64,000 bases of DNA from Pseudonocardia sp. EC080619-01 (GCF_001420995.1 NZ_CP012184.1:5130501-5194500); one strand, 5' to 3'. Counted from the first letter of the stretch, positions 23,818 to 33,849 are shown. The notes: generated by a model not told the origin, from the letters alone. Numbers and translations are program-made.

Positions 23818-24414
23818 TCAGGTCAGGGCCAGACCGGCGGCGAGCCCCAGCATCACGGTGGCCACGACGCCGTCGAGCACCCGCCAGGCCACCGGTCGCG
23901 CGAACAGCCCGGCCAGCCGGGCGGCCCCGAACCCGAGCCCGGCGAACCAGGTCAGGCTGGCCGCCATCACCCCGGCGGCGAAGGCCCACCGTCCGTCGTC
24001 GCCGTGCGCGGCGGCCAGTGAGCCGAGGACCAGCAGGTCGAGCAGCATGTGCGGGTTGAGGAAGGTCAGGGCCGCCGCGCTGCCGAGCACCGGGGCGAGG
24101 CGCCGCGCCCCGCCGCGGGCGTCGGCCGTGAGCGTGCCCGGCCGCACCGCCCGCCGGGCGGCGAGCAGCCCGTAGGCGACCAGGTAGACGACCCCGCCCC
24201 AGCGCACCACCTCGGCCAGCCCCGGCACACCCGACAGCGCCAGACCGACACCCGCCACCGCCGCCGTCACCAGCACCAGGTCGGCCAGGACGCAGAACAC
24301 CACGACCGCCGGGACGTGCTCGCGGCGCAGGCCCTGGCGCAGCACGAACGCGTTCTGCGCGCCGATCGCCGCGATCAGGGACAACCCGGTACCGAACCCC
24401 ACCACCACACTCAC
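23818..24414 (-). CDS. lysE: LysE-type amino-acid exporter
   Basis: 198 aa, six hydrophobic segments. The start GFGTGLSLIAAIGAQNAFVLRQGL with the GAQNAFVLRQG signature is diagnostic of LysE/ArgO exporters, as is LTFLNPHMLLDLLVLG. Exports basic amino acids such as lysine or arginine when intracellular levels rise. Divergent from a LysG/ArgP-type regulator, the same arrangement as lysE-lysG of Corynebacterium. GTG start 73 bp from the regulator start. Confidence 0.9.
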   Translation of the reverse strand: MSVVVGFGTGLSLIAAIGAQNAFVLRQGLRREHVPAVVVFCVLADLVLVTAAVAGVGLALSGVPGLAEVVRWGGVVYLVAYGLLAARRAVRPGTLTADARGGARRLAPVLGSAAALTFLNPHMLLDLLVLGSLAAAHGDDGRWAFAAGVMAASLTWFAGLGFGAARLAGLFARPVAWRVLDGVVATVMLGLAAGLALT

Positions 24415-24487
24415 CGGGCGACCGTAGGCAGGGACCAGCCGGATCCACGATCTCGTTCAGGATCGGTCAGGAACTTAAGCTGTGCTC

Positions 24488-25378
24488 ATGTACGACCGGG
24501 ACCGGCTCGCGACGCTCAGCGCCGTCGTCGAGGAGGGCAGCTTCGAGGCGGCCGCCGAGCTGATGTCGATCACGCCGTCCGCGGTGTCGCAACGGATCAA
24601 GGCGCTGGAGCGCCAGACCCGCCAGGTCCTGGTGCGACGGTCGCGCCCGTGCGTCCCCACGGAGGCGGGCCGCACCCTCCTGCGGCTCGCCCGGCAGGTC
24701 GCGGTGCTGGAGGGCGAGGTGTCCCGGTCGTTCGGCGACGACGCAGGCGGGGGCGTGCACCTCCCGATCGCGGTGAACGCCGACTCGCTCACGCACTGGT
24801 TCCTGCACGCCGTGGTGCCCCTCGCGCAGCGCCACGGCATGCGGCTCGACCTGCACGTCGACGACGAGGAGCACACCGCGGAGCTCCTGCGGGAGGGCGC
24901 GGTCGTCGGGGCGGTGACGACGTCGGCGACCCCGGTCCAGGGCTGCGCGGTCCGTCCGATCGGTGCCACCCGGTACCGCCCGGTCGCCGCCCGCCCGGTC
25001 TACGACCGGTGGTTCGCCGGGCGCGACCCGGCCGAGGCGTTCCCGGTTGCGCCGCGTGTCGACTTCGGTCCGAAGGACCGGCTGCAGACCCGCTTCGTGC
25101 GCCGGCTGACCCATCGCCCGTGCACCGGGCCGGCGCACCGGGTGCCGGCCGCCGACGGCTACCACGACGCCGTGCGGGCCGGCCTGGGCTGGGGCATGTT
25201 CACCGACGCCCCGGCGCGGGCGGCCGCCGACGCCGGACGCCTCGTCCTGCTCGACCGGGAACGCCATCTCGACGTGCCGCTCTACTGGCAGCACTGGAAG
25301 CTGAGCACCGAGGTGCTCGACGCCCTGACGGCCGCGGTGCAGGAGGTGTCGGCGCGGACACTCGTGCCGCCGTCGTGA
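24488..25378 (+). CDS. lysG: LysG/ArgP-type LysR-family regulator of lysE
   Basis: 296 aa LysR-type regulator. HTH: RLATLSAVVEEGSFEAAAELMSITPSAVSQRIKALE. The sequence continues as ArgP/LysG: GRTLLRLARQVAVLEGE, VNADSLTHWFLHAV, GCAVRPIGATRYRPVA, and late GLGWGMFTDAPARA. In Corynebacterium LysG activates lysE with lysine, arginine or histidine as co-inducer. ATG at 24488 preferred over GTG 24482. No strong Shine-Dalgarno; the 73-bp divergent region must hold both promoters. Confidence 0.88.
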   Translation: MYDRDRLATLSAVVEEGSFEAAAELMSITPSAVSQRIKALERQTRQVLVRRSRPCVPTEAGRTLLRLARQVAVLEGEVSRSFGDDAGGGVHLPIAVNADSLTHWFLHAVVPLAQRHGMRLDLHVDDEEHTAELLREGAVVGAVTTSATPVQGCAVRPIGATRYRPVAARPVYDRWFAGRDPAEAFPVAPRVDFGPKDRLQTRFVRRLTHRPCTGPAHRVPAADGYHDAVRAGLGWGMFTDAPARAAADAGRLVLLDRERHLDVPLYWQHWKLSTEVLDALTAAVQEVSARTLVPPS

Positions 25379-25388
25379 CCCGGCCCGG

Positions 25389-25601
25389 TCAGATGCCGGA
25401 ACGCCAGGGCCGCCCGAGCCGGATGTCGCAGGTGATCTCGCCCGGGTCGACGCCGGTCAGGTCGGCGATCAGGTCGCGGACCGCGTCCTCCGCCGCGCGG
25501 GGGTCGTCGACGGTGGTGGACGCCTCGATCCCGGGCACGTAGAGGGTGAGCCTGCGGTCCGCCCGCCAGGCCACCACCTCGAAGTGATGGTGTCCGGTCA
25601 C
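25389..25601 (-). CDS. Small hypothetical protein (HicB-like fold possible)
   Basis: 70 aa: MTGHHHFEVVAWRADRRLTL, then YVPGIEASTTVDDPRAAEDAVRDLI and TCDIRLGRP. The pattern of a strand-rich start, a D-x-P-x-A-A-E-x-A-V helix and a final strand resembles actinobacterial HicB-like single-domain proteins. No toxin partner is adjacent. High third-position GC supports coding. GTG start. Function unknown. Confidence 0.6.
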   Translation of the reverse strand: MTGHHHFEVVAWRADRRLTLYVPGIEASTTVDDPRAAEDAVRDLIADLTGVDPGEITCDIRLGRPWRSGI

Positions 25602-25698
25602 GGATCCACGGTAGCCCGGTCACGGAGGTCCGGGCAGGCTCCGTCACGGTGCCGTGCGCCTCGCCCTGCCTGCCTCGCCCCGCTCGCCTCGCCGCCGG

Positions 25699-28600
25699 TC
25701 AGCCGAAGGTGGGTTCGCCGTCCTGGCCGGCGTCCTCGCCGGGACGGCTGTCGCCGTCGGACCCGAACAGCGGGTCCACCGTCTGCTCCGGGGTGCTGGT
25801 CGGCTCCGGGGGCGGCGCCTCCTGGACCGGTGGCGGCGGCGCCTGCTCCTGCGGCTCCGGAGTCGGCGACGGCGGCGCGCTGCTGCTGGTCGGTGCGGGC
25901 GTCGGGGTGGCGGTCGGCTCGTTCGGGGCCAGCTCCGACGGCTCGTCGCCGAGAGCGCGGAAGGTCGGGAAGTCGACGACCTCGGTGCTGCGCACCGCGC
26001 TCGCCATGAACTCCTGCCACATCGAGCCGGGCAGGTCCTTGCCGCTGATCGGTGCGCCGGTGGCGTCCTGGATCGGGTCGTTGCGGTCCGTCCCGACCCA
26101 GACCGACGTGGCGAGCTCGGGGGTGAAGCCGGCGAACCAGGCGTCGTTGTTCTGGCCCTCGAAGCGGGACTGGACGGTCCCCGTCTTCGCGGCCGCCTGC
26201 TGGCCGCCCGGCAGCGTGAGGTCGTCGTTGGAGACGACGTCCATCATGGCCTCGGAGACGTTGCGGGCGACCTGCTCGGGGAAGCGCTGCTCGCCCTCGC
26301 CGGGGGAGTACTCGTAGAGGACGCGGCCGTCGGAGTCGACGACCCGCGACACCAGGTGCGGCGCGTGCCAGACCCCGCCGGCGGCGATCGTCGCGTACGC
26401 CGACGCCAGCTGGACCGGGGTCACCTCCTTGTTGCCGAGCGGCAGCCGGGCGTCCGGGTTCTCCAGGGGGGCGGTGATCCCGGCGAGCCGGGCCGCGTCG
26501 GCGACCTTCTGCGGGCCGACCTCACCGGCGAGCTTGGTGAAGACGACGTTGTTGGAGATCGTCATGGCCTGCTTGAGGTCGCAGCGCGGGCAGTTCGCCC
26601 CGTCGGCGTTGCGCAGGCCCGGTCGCTCGGAGCCGTCGAACTGGGTGCCGAGGCCGACCGGCGGGTCCTCCAGCAGCCCGGCGAGCACCGCGAACGGCTT
26701 GAACGTCGAGCCCGGCTGCTTCATGACCTGGGCGTAGTCGAGACCGGCGCCGTTGGCGCCACCGTAGTAGCCGACGATGCCGCCGGTGCGCGGGTCGATC
26801 GCGACCGCGCCGGACCGCAGCACCTCGGGCTGGCCCTCCATCCGGGCGCGGACCGCGTCGGTGAGCTGCTGCTGGCGTTGCGGGTCGATCGTCGTCGTGA
26901 CCTGCAGGCCGCCCTGTGCGAACGCCTGCTCGGAGATGCCCAGCGAGCCCAGCTCGGAGCGGACGGCGTTGAGGACGTGCCCGCGCTCGTCGGTCAGCGA
27001 CGACGAGCGCGACGTGTTCTCCGCCGGGATCGTCTCCGGGAAGACGGCCGCCTGCCGGTCGGCCCGGGAGATCCAGCCCTGCTGGGCCATGCCGTCGAGC
27101 ACGAAGTTCCAGCGCGACTCCGCCTTCTCCCGGGAGTTCTCCGGGTCCCAGTTCGACGGCGACTGGATGATCCCGGCGAGCAGCGCGCCCTCGCTGGGGG
27201 TCAGCTGGGCGGCGGGCTTGCCGTAGTAGGCGAGGCTGGCGGACTCGATGCCGTACGCGCCGCGTCCGAAGTAGATCGCGTTCAGGTAGTCGTTGAGGAT
27301 CTCGTCCTTCGACTTCTGCCCGGACACCTTCAGCGAGACGATCAGTTCCTTGTACTTCCGCCAGTACGTCGCGTCGTTGCCGACCAGCGTGTTCTTGACG
27401 TACTGCTGGGTGATCGTCGATCCGCCGCCCGCACCGCCGAGGACCTGGTTGAGCGCCGCCCGCAGGATGCCGGTGATGTCGAACCCGGGGTTCGAGTAGA
27501 AGCTCCGGTCCTCCGCGGCGAGCACGGCCTCCCGGACGTGCGGCGGGATCGCGTCCATCCCGACCTTGATCCGGTTGCCCTGCTCGGGGACCAGCCGGGC
27601 GAGCTGGCCGCCGTCGGCGTAGGACACGGTCGCGATCTGGTTCTGGACGGCCTCGTCGGTGGTGGGGATCGGGAAGACCAGCCAGCCGATCCCCAGCACC
27701 AGCAGCGGGAGCAGCACGACCGACGCGGCGGTGCCGATCAGCGACCAGCGGACCTGCGTGCGGCGGCGGGTGCGGCGCTCCTCCGGGGTGAGCGCGGCGC
27801 GCTGCTCGGAGTCGAGGATGCCGAGCCGGCGGCGCACGGTGTCGACCCGCGGCCCGACGACCGCGAGCGCCTTCTCCAGCGGTCCGGCCGGTTCGGCGCG
27901 GCGACGGCGGCGCGGCGCGCCGGGGAGTACGTCGGCGGCGACGAGCGCCGTCGCGTCGTCCCCGTCGCGCCGGTGGTCCGGCTCGTCCCGGTCGTGCGGA
28001 ACCCGGTCGTCGCCGGGCGGTCCGGACCCGGCCGGGGTGACGGGGCCGGCGTCGTCGCCGGGGGTGGTCTCGGGCTCGGGACGGCGGCGGCGTCCGGTGC
28101 GCGGGGCGGGAGGCTCGGCCGGGGCGCCCGCGCCGGGCACCACTGCTCCGGTGCCGGACGCACCGGGACCGGGCGTGCCCGGACCGGGCGCACCGTGGCC
28201 GGGTCGGCCGGGGGCGGGCGCGGACGGTCCGCCGGGTCCGCCAGCTGTCTGCGGTGCCCCGGGAACGGGCGGTGCGGGGGCCGCCGCACCACGGGTGACC
28301 GGGCCGGACGATGCGGTACCGGGTGCCGGCGGACCGCCGCGGGGGACCGGGCCGCTGCCGTGGCGTCCGGTGTCGGGGACGGCGGGCTCGCGGCGCTCGG
28401 GGGGCACGGGGGCGCCGGGCGTGCGCGGGCCGCGCGCGGGTGCCGGACCGGCGCCCGCCGGACCGCTGGGTGCGGGACCCGTGGGCGCGGGTCCGGTGGG
28501 CGCGGGGCCCGCGGGTGCGGGACCGGCCGGCGCAGCGGGGCCCGCTGCGGCCGGGCCGGGCCGGGCGGGCGGCGGCGCGGCGGGTCCGGGCGGCGGTGTC

Positions 28601-29163
28601 GCCGGCCGGCGGACCGGCCCCGATCCCTGGCCGGGCGCGGGCGGCGGCGGGGACGCGGTGCCAGGGTCACGCGGCACCGTCCCGCCGCGCACCCGCAGGC
28701 CCACCTTGGTCGTACCGCTGGTGCCGGTGGTCGGAGCGGCTCCGTCGGCCGCGCCGGTCCGCGCCGGTGCGCCGTCGGGTCCGTCGCCGTCGGGACGGCG
28801 GCGGGACGTCCGCGCGGAGTCCGCCGCGCCCGCGCCGGCCGGGCCCTCGTCGGCACGGGGGGCGGGACGGTCGCCCGCCGCGCGCCGCCCGGAGCCGTTC
28901 CCGCTGCCGCGCACGACGTCCTCGAAGGACTGCGGCCCCTCGGACGGACGCCCGTGCCGCCCGGCGCCACCGGACGTGGGCCCGCCGGACGGTGCAGGGG
29001 GACCGTGCCGGGGCGGGCGGCCCGAGTCCTCCCGGGCGACCTGGTCACTGCCGTGCCGTCCTCCCGGGCGTTCCTCGGTGCGGACGGATCGGGCGAAACC
29101 GTACGGATCGGACTCGTCGGCGGAGCGTCGGGACCGCGGGGGCGGGGGCGGGCCTGCGGTCAA
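25699..29163 (-). CDS. Class A penicillin-binding protein (transglycosylase/transpeptidase)
   Basis: 1154 aa bifunctional peptidoglycan synthase. Residues 1-470 are a cytoplasmic, proline/glycine-rich head with short repeats (PAPTGPAPTGPAPSGP). One membrane helix follows (SLIGTAASVVLLPLLVLGIG, about 473-495). The GT51 domain has EDRSFY (about 549), GGSTITQQYVKN and LNAIYFGRGAYGIE. The transpeptidase has the SxxK serine in GSTFKPF (about 818), SNN (about 872) and KTGT (about 993). A Pro/Ser/Thr-rich tail closes the protein. TTG start supported by AGGAGAGG at 6 nt; the alternatives would cut into the head. The head is far longer than in most PonA homologues. Confidence 0.92.
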   Translation of the reverse strand: MTAGPPPPPRSRRSADESDPYGFARSVRTEERPGGRHGSDQVAREDSGRPPRHGPPAPSGGPTSGGAGRHGRPSEGPQSFEDVVRGSGNGSGRRAAGDRPAPRADEGPAGAGAADSARTSRRRPDGDGPDGAPARTGAADGAAPTTGTSGTTKVGLRVRGGTVPRDPGTASPPPPAPGQGSGPVRRPATPPPGPAAPPPARPGPAAAGPAAPAGPAPAGPAPTGPAPTGPAPSGPAGAGPAPARGPRTPGAPVPPERREPAVPDTGRHGSGPVPRGGPPAPGTASSGPVTRGAAAPAPPVPGAPQTAGGPGGPSAPAPGRPGHGAPGPGTPGPGASGTGAVVPGAGAPAEPPAPRTGRRRRPEPETTPGDDAGPVTPAGSGPPGDDRVPHDRDEPDHRRDGDDATALVAADVLPGAPRRRRRAEPAGPLEKALAVVGPRVDTVRRRLGILDSEQRAALTPEERRTRRRTQVRWSLIGTAASVVLLPLLVLGIGWLVFPIPTTDEAVQNQIATVSYADGGQLARLVPEQGNRIKVGMDAIPPHVREAVLAAEDRSFYSNPGFDITGILRAALNQVLGGAGGGSTITQQYVKNTLVGNDATYWRKYKELIVSLKVSGQKSKDEILNDYLNAIYFGRGAYGIESASLAYYGKPAAQLTPSEGALLAGIIQSPSNWDPENSREKAESRWNFVLDGMAQQGWISRADRQAAVFPETIPAENTSRSSSLTDERGHVLNAVRSELGSLGISEQAFAQGGLQVTTTIDPQRQQQLTDAVRARMEGQPEVLRSGAVAIDPRTGGIVGYYGGANGAGLDYAQVMKQPGSTFKPFAVLAGLLEDPPVGLGTQFDGSERPGLRNADGANCPRCDLKQAMTISNNVVFTKLAGEVGPQKVADAARLAGITAPLENPDARLPLGNKEVTPVQLASAYATIAAGGVWHAPHLVSRVVDSDGRVLYEYSPGEGEQRFPEQVARNVSEAMMDVVSNDDLTLPGGQQAAAKTGTVQSRFEGQNNDAWFAGFTPELATSVWVGTDRNDPIQDATGAPISGKDLPGSMWQEFMASAVRSTEVVDFPTFRALGDEPSELAPNEPTATPTPAPTSSSAPPSPTPEPQEQAPPPPVQEAPPPEPTSTPEQTVDPLFGSDGDSRPGEDAGQDGEPTFG

Positions 29164-29281
29164 CCGCCTCTCCTCTCACGGTTCCGGCCGGTGGGGGCCG
29201 TCGGTCACGGGGTCCGGGCACGTGCGTGCTCGCCGGGTGAACGAGTTACCGGCGGGTTGCGATGTGCCCACCTGATCGACG

Positions 29282-29482
29282 TCACTCGAATGTCGGCACG
29301 TCATCAGGGTGGTGCGGCAGCGCGTGACCGAACGCCTCGGCCGGTGTCCGCCGCTCGCACCATCGTGCCTGCGCCGGGTGGACCAGGACGACGCCGTCGA
29401 TCACTCCGTCGGGCAACGGACGTCTGACTGCGACGACGCGCCGGGCCCCGCGGGCCGGACGGCCGCGCACGCACGCGGCCAC
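29282..29482 (-). CDS. Possible small ORF, unknown
   Basis: 66 codons from GTG, ending VHPAQARWCERRTPAEAF and a His/Asp/Pro-rich tail. The reading looks protein-like and the stretch 29164-29537 otherwise holds only the PBP promoter side and no gene. Codon use is less GC3-biased than neighbours (AGA, GCA, TTG, CGA, CCT), so it could be a remnant or acquired. No recognised domain. Confidence 0.3.
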   Translation of the reverse strand: MAACVRGRPARGARRVVAVRRPLPDGVIDGVVLVHPAQARWCERRTPAEAFGHALPHHPDDVPTFE

Positions 29483-29537
29483 CGGACCACCGGGCGTCCG
29501 GACACGGTGAGCTGCACCCGGCGCCGGACTCGCACGG

Positions 29538-29912
29538 TCACCCGCCGAGGAGCGGGCCCATCCGGTCACGCAGCGCCTCGGCGGCGGACAGCGGCCGGAC
29601 CAGGACGGTGAGCTCCCGGACGCGGCCGTCGTCGTCGAACCGGAGGAGATCGACGCCCTGCACCTCGCGGTCGCCCACGGTCGCGGCGAACTCGAGGACG
29701 TGCCCGTCCTCGCCGGCGAACTCCCCGACGTAGTGGAAGCCCTCGAACACCGTGACGACCGCGCCGAGGACGGCGCGCAGCGGCGCGCGACCCCGGTAGG
29801 GACGGTGGACGACGGGGGAGCGGAACTCGACGTCGTCGGTGCACAGGTCCACGGCGGTGTCCGGGTCACCGGCCTCGATCGCGGACCGGAACCGGGCGGC
29901 GGTGTCGGTCAT
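29538..29912 (-). CDS. SnoaL-like (NTF2-fold) protein
   Basis: 124 aa: MTDTAARFRSAIEAGDPDTAVDLCTDDVEF, then RPYRGRAPLRAVLGAVVTVFEGFHYVGEFAG and LLRFDDDGRVRELTVLVRPL. This is the cone-shaped NTF2-like fold of SnoaL-type proteins, which include polyketide cyclases and many small hydrolases; no catalytic pair can be assigned. ATG at 29912 lies 19 bp behind the LLM gene stop on the same strand. Confidence 0.8.
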   Translation of the reverse strand: MTDTAARFRSAIEAGDPDTAVDLCTDDVEFRSPVVHRPYRGRAPLRAVLGAVVTVFEGFHYVGEFAGEDGHVLEFAATVGDREVQGVDLLRFDDDGRVRELTVLVRPLSAAEALRDRMGPLLGG

Positions 29913-29931
29913 GGGCCCGATGATGCCGTGC

Positions 29932-30939
29932 TCACGCCGCGGTCGTGGCCCCCGGCACGCCGACGGCGTCGGCCAGCAGTTCGTAGGACCGCAGCCGGTC
30001 CTCGCCGCGGTAGGTCGCCGTCGTCACCATCAGCTCGTCGACGCCGGTGCGCGACACCAGCTCCTCGACCCCGGCCCGCACCGTCGCCGGATCCCCGATG
30101 ATCTGGTCGGCCTGCCGCTGCTCGACGAACGCGCGCGCCGCGTCCGTCCACTCGAAGGCGGCGACCTCCTCGGGGCCGGGCAGCTCGCGCGGGTCACCGA
30201 GCCGCAGGTGCAGGAACTGCAGCGCGGAGGGCAGGGCGAGCTCGCGGGCGGCGTCGCCGGTCGGGGCGCAGAACACCGATGCGGCGATCATCGAGTACGG
30301 CTCGGACAGCATCGCCGAGGGCCGGAAGTGCTCCCGGTACAGCTCGAGTGCCGGCATCGTGTTGCGGGCCGAGAAGTGGTGCGCGAACGCGAACGGCAGC
30401 CCCAGCATGCCCGCGACCTTCGCCGAGTAGCCGGAGGAGCCGAGCAGCCACAGCGACGGCGCGTTGCCCTTCGCGGGCACCGCGAGCACGTCGGCGTCGC
30501 CCCGGAAGTACGAGGCCAGCTCGACGAGCTGGTCGGGGAAGTCGTCGGGGGCGTTCAGCTGCGCGGCGTCGATCCCGCGCAGCGCCGCGGCCGTCGCCGG
30601 GTCGGTGCCCGGCGCGCGCCCGAGACCGAGGTCGATGCGGTCCGGGTGCAGCGCCTCCAGCGTCCCGAACTGCTCGGCGACGACGAGGGGCCGGTGGTTG
30701 GGCAGCATCACCCCGCCCGAGCCGACCCGGATCCGCTCGGTCGCCCCGGCCAGGTGCGCGATCAGGACCGGTGGCGACGAGCTCGCGATCCCCGGCATCG
30801 CGTGGTGCTCGGCCACCCAGTAGCGCGTGAAGCCGAGCTCCTCGGCACGCTGCACCAGCCGGGTGCTGTGGGCCAGCGCGTCGGTGGCGGACGAGCCGTC
30901 GGACACGGGGACGAGATCGAGCACGGAGAGGGGGACCAC
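29932..30939 (-). CDS. LLM-class flavin-dependent oxidoreductase (MsnO8-like)
   Basis: 335 aa luciferase-like monooxygenase. Segments: [79 protein letters not shown], and [11 protein letters not shown]. The MPG/N-H-x-P pattern is that of the actinobacterial MsnO8 LLM group using FMN. Substrate unknown. GTG at 30939 begins just before the conserved PLSVLDLVP. Divergent from thrS across 161 bp. Confidence 0.85.
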   Translation of the reverse strand: MVPLSVLDLVPVSDGSSATDALAHSTRLVQRAEELGFTRYWVAEHHAMPGIASSSPPVLIAHLAGATERIRVGSGGVMLPNHRPLVVAEQFGTLEALHPDRIDLGLGRAPGTDPATAAALRGIDAAQLNAPDDFPDQLVELASYFRGDADVLAVPAKGNAPSLWLLGSSGYSAKVAGMLGLPFAFAHHFSARNTMPALELYREHFRPSAMLSEPYSMIAASVFCAPTGDAARELALPSALQFLHLRLGDPRELPGPEEVAAFEWTDAARAFVEQRQADQIIGDPATVRAGVEELVSRTGVDELMVTTATYRGEDRLRSYELLADAVGVPGATTAA

Positions 30940-31052
30940 GGTCGGCCCAACGCCACCCGCGCCGTGCGTCTTCCCGCGGGACCGCTCCCGCCGAACGTCA
31001 CCGCCCGCGGAACCCGGTCGCAGCGCCCTACTAGCATCGACGCCACTCCACC

Positions 31053-31070
31053 GGGCTCCCCGGGGAGCCC
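31053..31070 (+). promoter_or_regulatory. 18-bp palindrome in thrS leader
   Basis: GGGCTCCCC-GGGGAGCCC is a perfect palindrome about 30 bp before the thrS start and 20 bp after a TAGCAT -10-like hexamer (31032-31037). In the RNA it would form a strong hairpin just upstream of the TGGAGG ribosome site (31089-31094). Confidence 0.45.
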
Positions 31071-31100
31071 ACCGATCGTGACAGCCCTGGAGGCCGCACC

Positions 31101-33149
31101 GTGTCCGCACCGCCCGCCCCGCCCGCGTCCGCCCCGATCCGGGTGCCGGCCGGGACGACCGCCGGTGCGCGCATCCGGGAGGGCGGGCTGCCGACCAGCG
31201 GCCCGGAGGCGATCGTCGTCGTCCGCGACGCCGGCGGGACCCTGCGCGACCTGGCCTGGGCACCCGAGGCCGACACCGAGGTCGTCGCGGTCGCGGCGAA
31301 CACCGACGAGGGCCGCAGCGTCATCCGGCACTCGGCGGCGCACGTGCTGGCCCAGGCCGTCCAGCAGCTGTTCCCGAAGGCCCGGCTGGGCATCGGCCCG
31401 CCGGTCACCGACGGCTTCTACTACGACTTCGACGTCGACACCCCCTTCACCCCCGAGGATCTGAAGAAGATCGAGTCGGCGATGAAGAAGATCGTGAAGG
31501 CGGGGCAGAAGTTCTCCCGGCGCCGGTTCGCCGACCGGGACGAGGCCCGTGCCGAGCTGGCGGACGAGCCCTACAAGCTGGAGCTGGTCGACCTCAAGGG
31601 CAGCGACGACTCCGAGGTCATGGAGGTCGACTCCTCGGGCGAGCTGACCGTCTACGACAACGTGCACGCCCACACCGGCGACGTCGTCTGGTCCGACCTG
31701 TGCCGCGGCCCGCACCTGCCGACCACGAAGTTCGTCCCGGCCTTCACCCTCACCCGGTCCGCGGCCGCGTACTGGCGCGGGGACCAGCGCAACGCGCAGC
31801 TGCAGCGCATCTACGGCACCGCGTGGGAGTCGCAGGAGGCGCAGGACGCCTACCTGGAGCGGGTCGCCGAGGCCGAGCGCCGCGACCACCGGCGCCTCGG
31901 CTCCGAGCTGGACCTGTTCAGCTTCCCGGACGAGATCGGCTCGGGCCTGCCGGTCTTCCACCCGAAGGGCGGCGTCGTCCGCAAGGAGCTGGAGGACCTC
32001 TCCCGGGAGCGGCACGCGGCGGCGGGCTACGAGTTCGTCTACACCCCGCACGCCACCAAGGGACAGCTGTTCGAGCTGTCCGGGCACCTCGACTGGTACG
32101 CCGACGGCATGTACCCGCCCATGCAGCTCGACGCCGAGTACGACGCCGAGGGGCAGCTCAAGCGGCCGGCGGTCGACTACTACCTCAAGCCGATGAACTG
32201 CCCGATGCACAACCTGATCTTCGCGTCGCGCGGGCGGTCGTACCGGGAGCTGCCGCTGCGGCTGTTCGAGTTCGGCACCGTCTACCGCTACGAGAAGTCC
32301 GGCGTCGTGCACGGCCTCACCCGGGCCCGCGGCTTCACCCAGGACGACGCGCACATCTACTGCACCCGCGACCAGATGCAGGACGAGATCCGCTCGCTGC
32401 TGCAGTTCGTGCTGGACCTGCTGCGCGACTACGGCCTCGACGACTTCTACCTGGAGCTCTCCACCCGCAACCCGGAGAAGTCGATCGGCTCCGACGAGCT
32501 CTGGGAGGAGGCCACCGACGCGCTGCGGGAGGCCGCCGGGAACTTCGGGCTGGAGCTCCGCGACGACCCGGGCGGCGCCGCGTTCTACGCGCCGAAGATC
32601 TCCGTGCAGGCCCGCGACGCGATCGGCCGCTACTGGCAGATGTCGACCATCCAGGTCGACCTGATGCTGCCGGACCGGTTCGAGCTGGAGTACACCGCAG
32701 GCGACGGTTCCCGGCAGGGCCCGGTGATGATCCACCGTGCGCTGTTCGGCTCGATCGAGCGGTTCTTCGGGGTGCTCACCGAGCACTACGCCGGCGCGTT
32801 CCCGGCCTGGCTGGCCCCGGTGCAGGTCGTCGGCATCCCGGTGACCGACACCCAGGAGGACTACGTCCGCGAGATCGCGGCGCGGCTGCGTGCGGAGGGC
32901 ATCCGGATCGACGTCGACGCCGGCGACGACCGCATGCAGAAGAAGATCCGCACCCACACCCTGCAGAAGGTGCCGTTCCTGCTCCTCGCGGGCGGCCGCG
33001 ACGTGGAGGCGGGCGCGGTCAGCTTCCGGTTCCGCGACGGCTCGCAGACCAACGGCGTGCCGGTCGACGACGCCGTCCGGTCGATCGTCGCGTGGGTGCG
33101 GTCGCGGACCAACACCTCGCCCGGCGCGGAGTCCTTCCAGCCCGCCTGA
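31101..33149 (+). CDS. thrS: Threonyl-tRNA synthetase
   Basis: 682 aa class II aminoacyl-tRNA synthetase charging tRNA-Thr. The order is TGS-like N-terminal region (to about residue 65), editing domain ([11 protein letters not shown] near 80 with the metal-type His; later CRGPHLP), catalytic core with [12 protein letters not shown] and [26 protein letters not shown], class II motif 3 region, and the anticodon-binding domain from about residue 570 ([13 protein letters not shown]). GTG start with TGGAGG 7-12 nt upstream. First gene of the conserved thrS-HIT-PIM block. Confidence 0.97.
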   Translation: MSAPPAPPASAPIRVPAGTTAGARIREGGLPTSGPEAIVVVRDAGGTLRDLAWAPEADTEVVAVAANTDEGRSVIRHSAAHVLAQAVQQLFPKARLGIGPPVTDGFYYDFDVDTPFTPEDLKKIESAMKKIVKAGQKFSRRRFADRDEARAELADEPYKLELVDLKGSDDSEVMEVDSSGELTVYDNVHAHTGDVVWSDLCRGPHLPTTKFVPAFTLTRSAAAYWRGDQRNAQLQRIYGTAWESQEAQDAYLERVAEAERRDHRRLGSELDLFSFPDEIGSGLPVFHPKGGVVRKELEDLSRERHAAAGYEFVYTPHATKGQLFELSGHLDWYADGMYPPMQLDAEYDAEGQLKRPAVDYYLKPMNCPMHNLIFASRGRSYRELPLRLFEFGTVYRYEKSGVVHGLTRARGFTQDDAHIYCTRDQMQDEIRSLLQFVLDLLRDYGLDDFYLELSTRNPEKSIGSDELWEEATDALREAAGNFGLELRDDPGGAAFYAPKISVQARDAIGRYWQMSTIQVDLMLPDRFELEYTAGDGSRQGPVMIHRALFGSIERFFGVLTEHYAGAFPAWLAPVQVVGIPVTDTQEDYVREIAARLRAEGIRIDVDAGDDRMQKKIRTHTLQKVPFLLLAGGRDVEAGAVSFRFRDGSQTNGVPVDDAVRSIVAWVRSRTNTSPGAESFQPA

Positions 33150-33203
33150 ACCCCCGCCCGAACCCCGGACCGCGTCCCGGCCACCGACCCATAGGATCGG
33201 CCC

Positions 33204-33806
33204 ATGGAGCAGGAGTGGGTCCCGCAGGAGGGGGTCGGGACGCCCGACGGGTTCGCCCGGCTCTGGACCCCGCACCGGCTGGCCTACATCAAGGGCGCCT
33301 CGGACACCGGCTGTCCGTTCTGCCGGATCGGCCGGGGCGAGACGATCGGTGAGCCCGGCGACGGCGCCGGGACCGGCACGGAGGCCGATGCGGACGCGGA
33401 CAACCTCGTCGTCGCCCGCGGTGCCGAGGTGTTCGCGCTGCTCAACCTGCACCCGTACAACCCGGGGCACCTGATGGTGCTGCCGTACCGGCACGTCGCG
33501 GATCTGGAGGAGCTCACCGACTCCGAGACGGCGGAGCTGATGGACTTCACCCGCCAGGCCGTGGTGACGATGAAGAAGGTCGCGGCGCCGCACGCGTTCA
33601 ACGTCGGGCTGAACCTCGGCCACGTGGCGGGCGGGTCGCTCGCCGAGCACATCCACCAGCACGTCGTGCCGCGGTGGGGCGGCGACGCGAACTTCATCGC
33701 GGTCGTCGGTCAGACGAAGGTGATCCCGCAGCTGCTCGCGGAGACCCGGTCGCAGCTCGCCGCGGCGTGGGAACCACCACGGCGCGCGACCCCCGGGGCC
33801 GACTAG
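33204..33806 (+). CDS. HIT-family AP4A phosphorylase-like hydrolase
   Basis: 200 aa histidine-triad protein of the actinobacterial Rv2613c type. An early CPFCRI zinc-type motif, NLHPYNPGHLMVLPYRHV, and the HIT triad in LAEHIHQHVVPRW. Rv2613c is a diadenosine tetraphosphate phosphorylase, so control of AP4A is the likely role. A Gly/Asp/Ala-rich insert (DGAGTGTEADADADN) sits at about 54-68. ATG lies 6 nt behind TAGGAT with no Shine-Dalgarno: probable leaderless start separate from thrS. Confidence 0.88.
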   Translation: MEQEWVPQEGVGTPDGFARLWTPHRLAYIKGASDTGCPFCRIGRGETIGEPGDGAGTGTEADADADNLVVARGAEVFALLNLHPYNPGHLMVLPYRHVADLEELTDSETAELMDFTRQAVVTMKKVAAPHAFNVGLNLGHVAGGSLAEHIHQHVVPRWGGDANFIAVVGQTKVIPQLLAETRSQLAAAWEPPRRATPGAD

Positions 33807-33849
33807 GCTGGTCGCATCGGCCCGTCCGTGAGGGAGTACGTCGCCCACG

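Noticed and set aside
25654-29427. 1257-codon plus-strand frame opposite the PBP
   Set aside because: The minus strand encodes intact transglycosylase and transpeptidase motifs; the plus frame has none.
30940-31100. T-box leader for thrS
   Set aside because: No T-box sequence or specifier loop; leader is too short.
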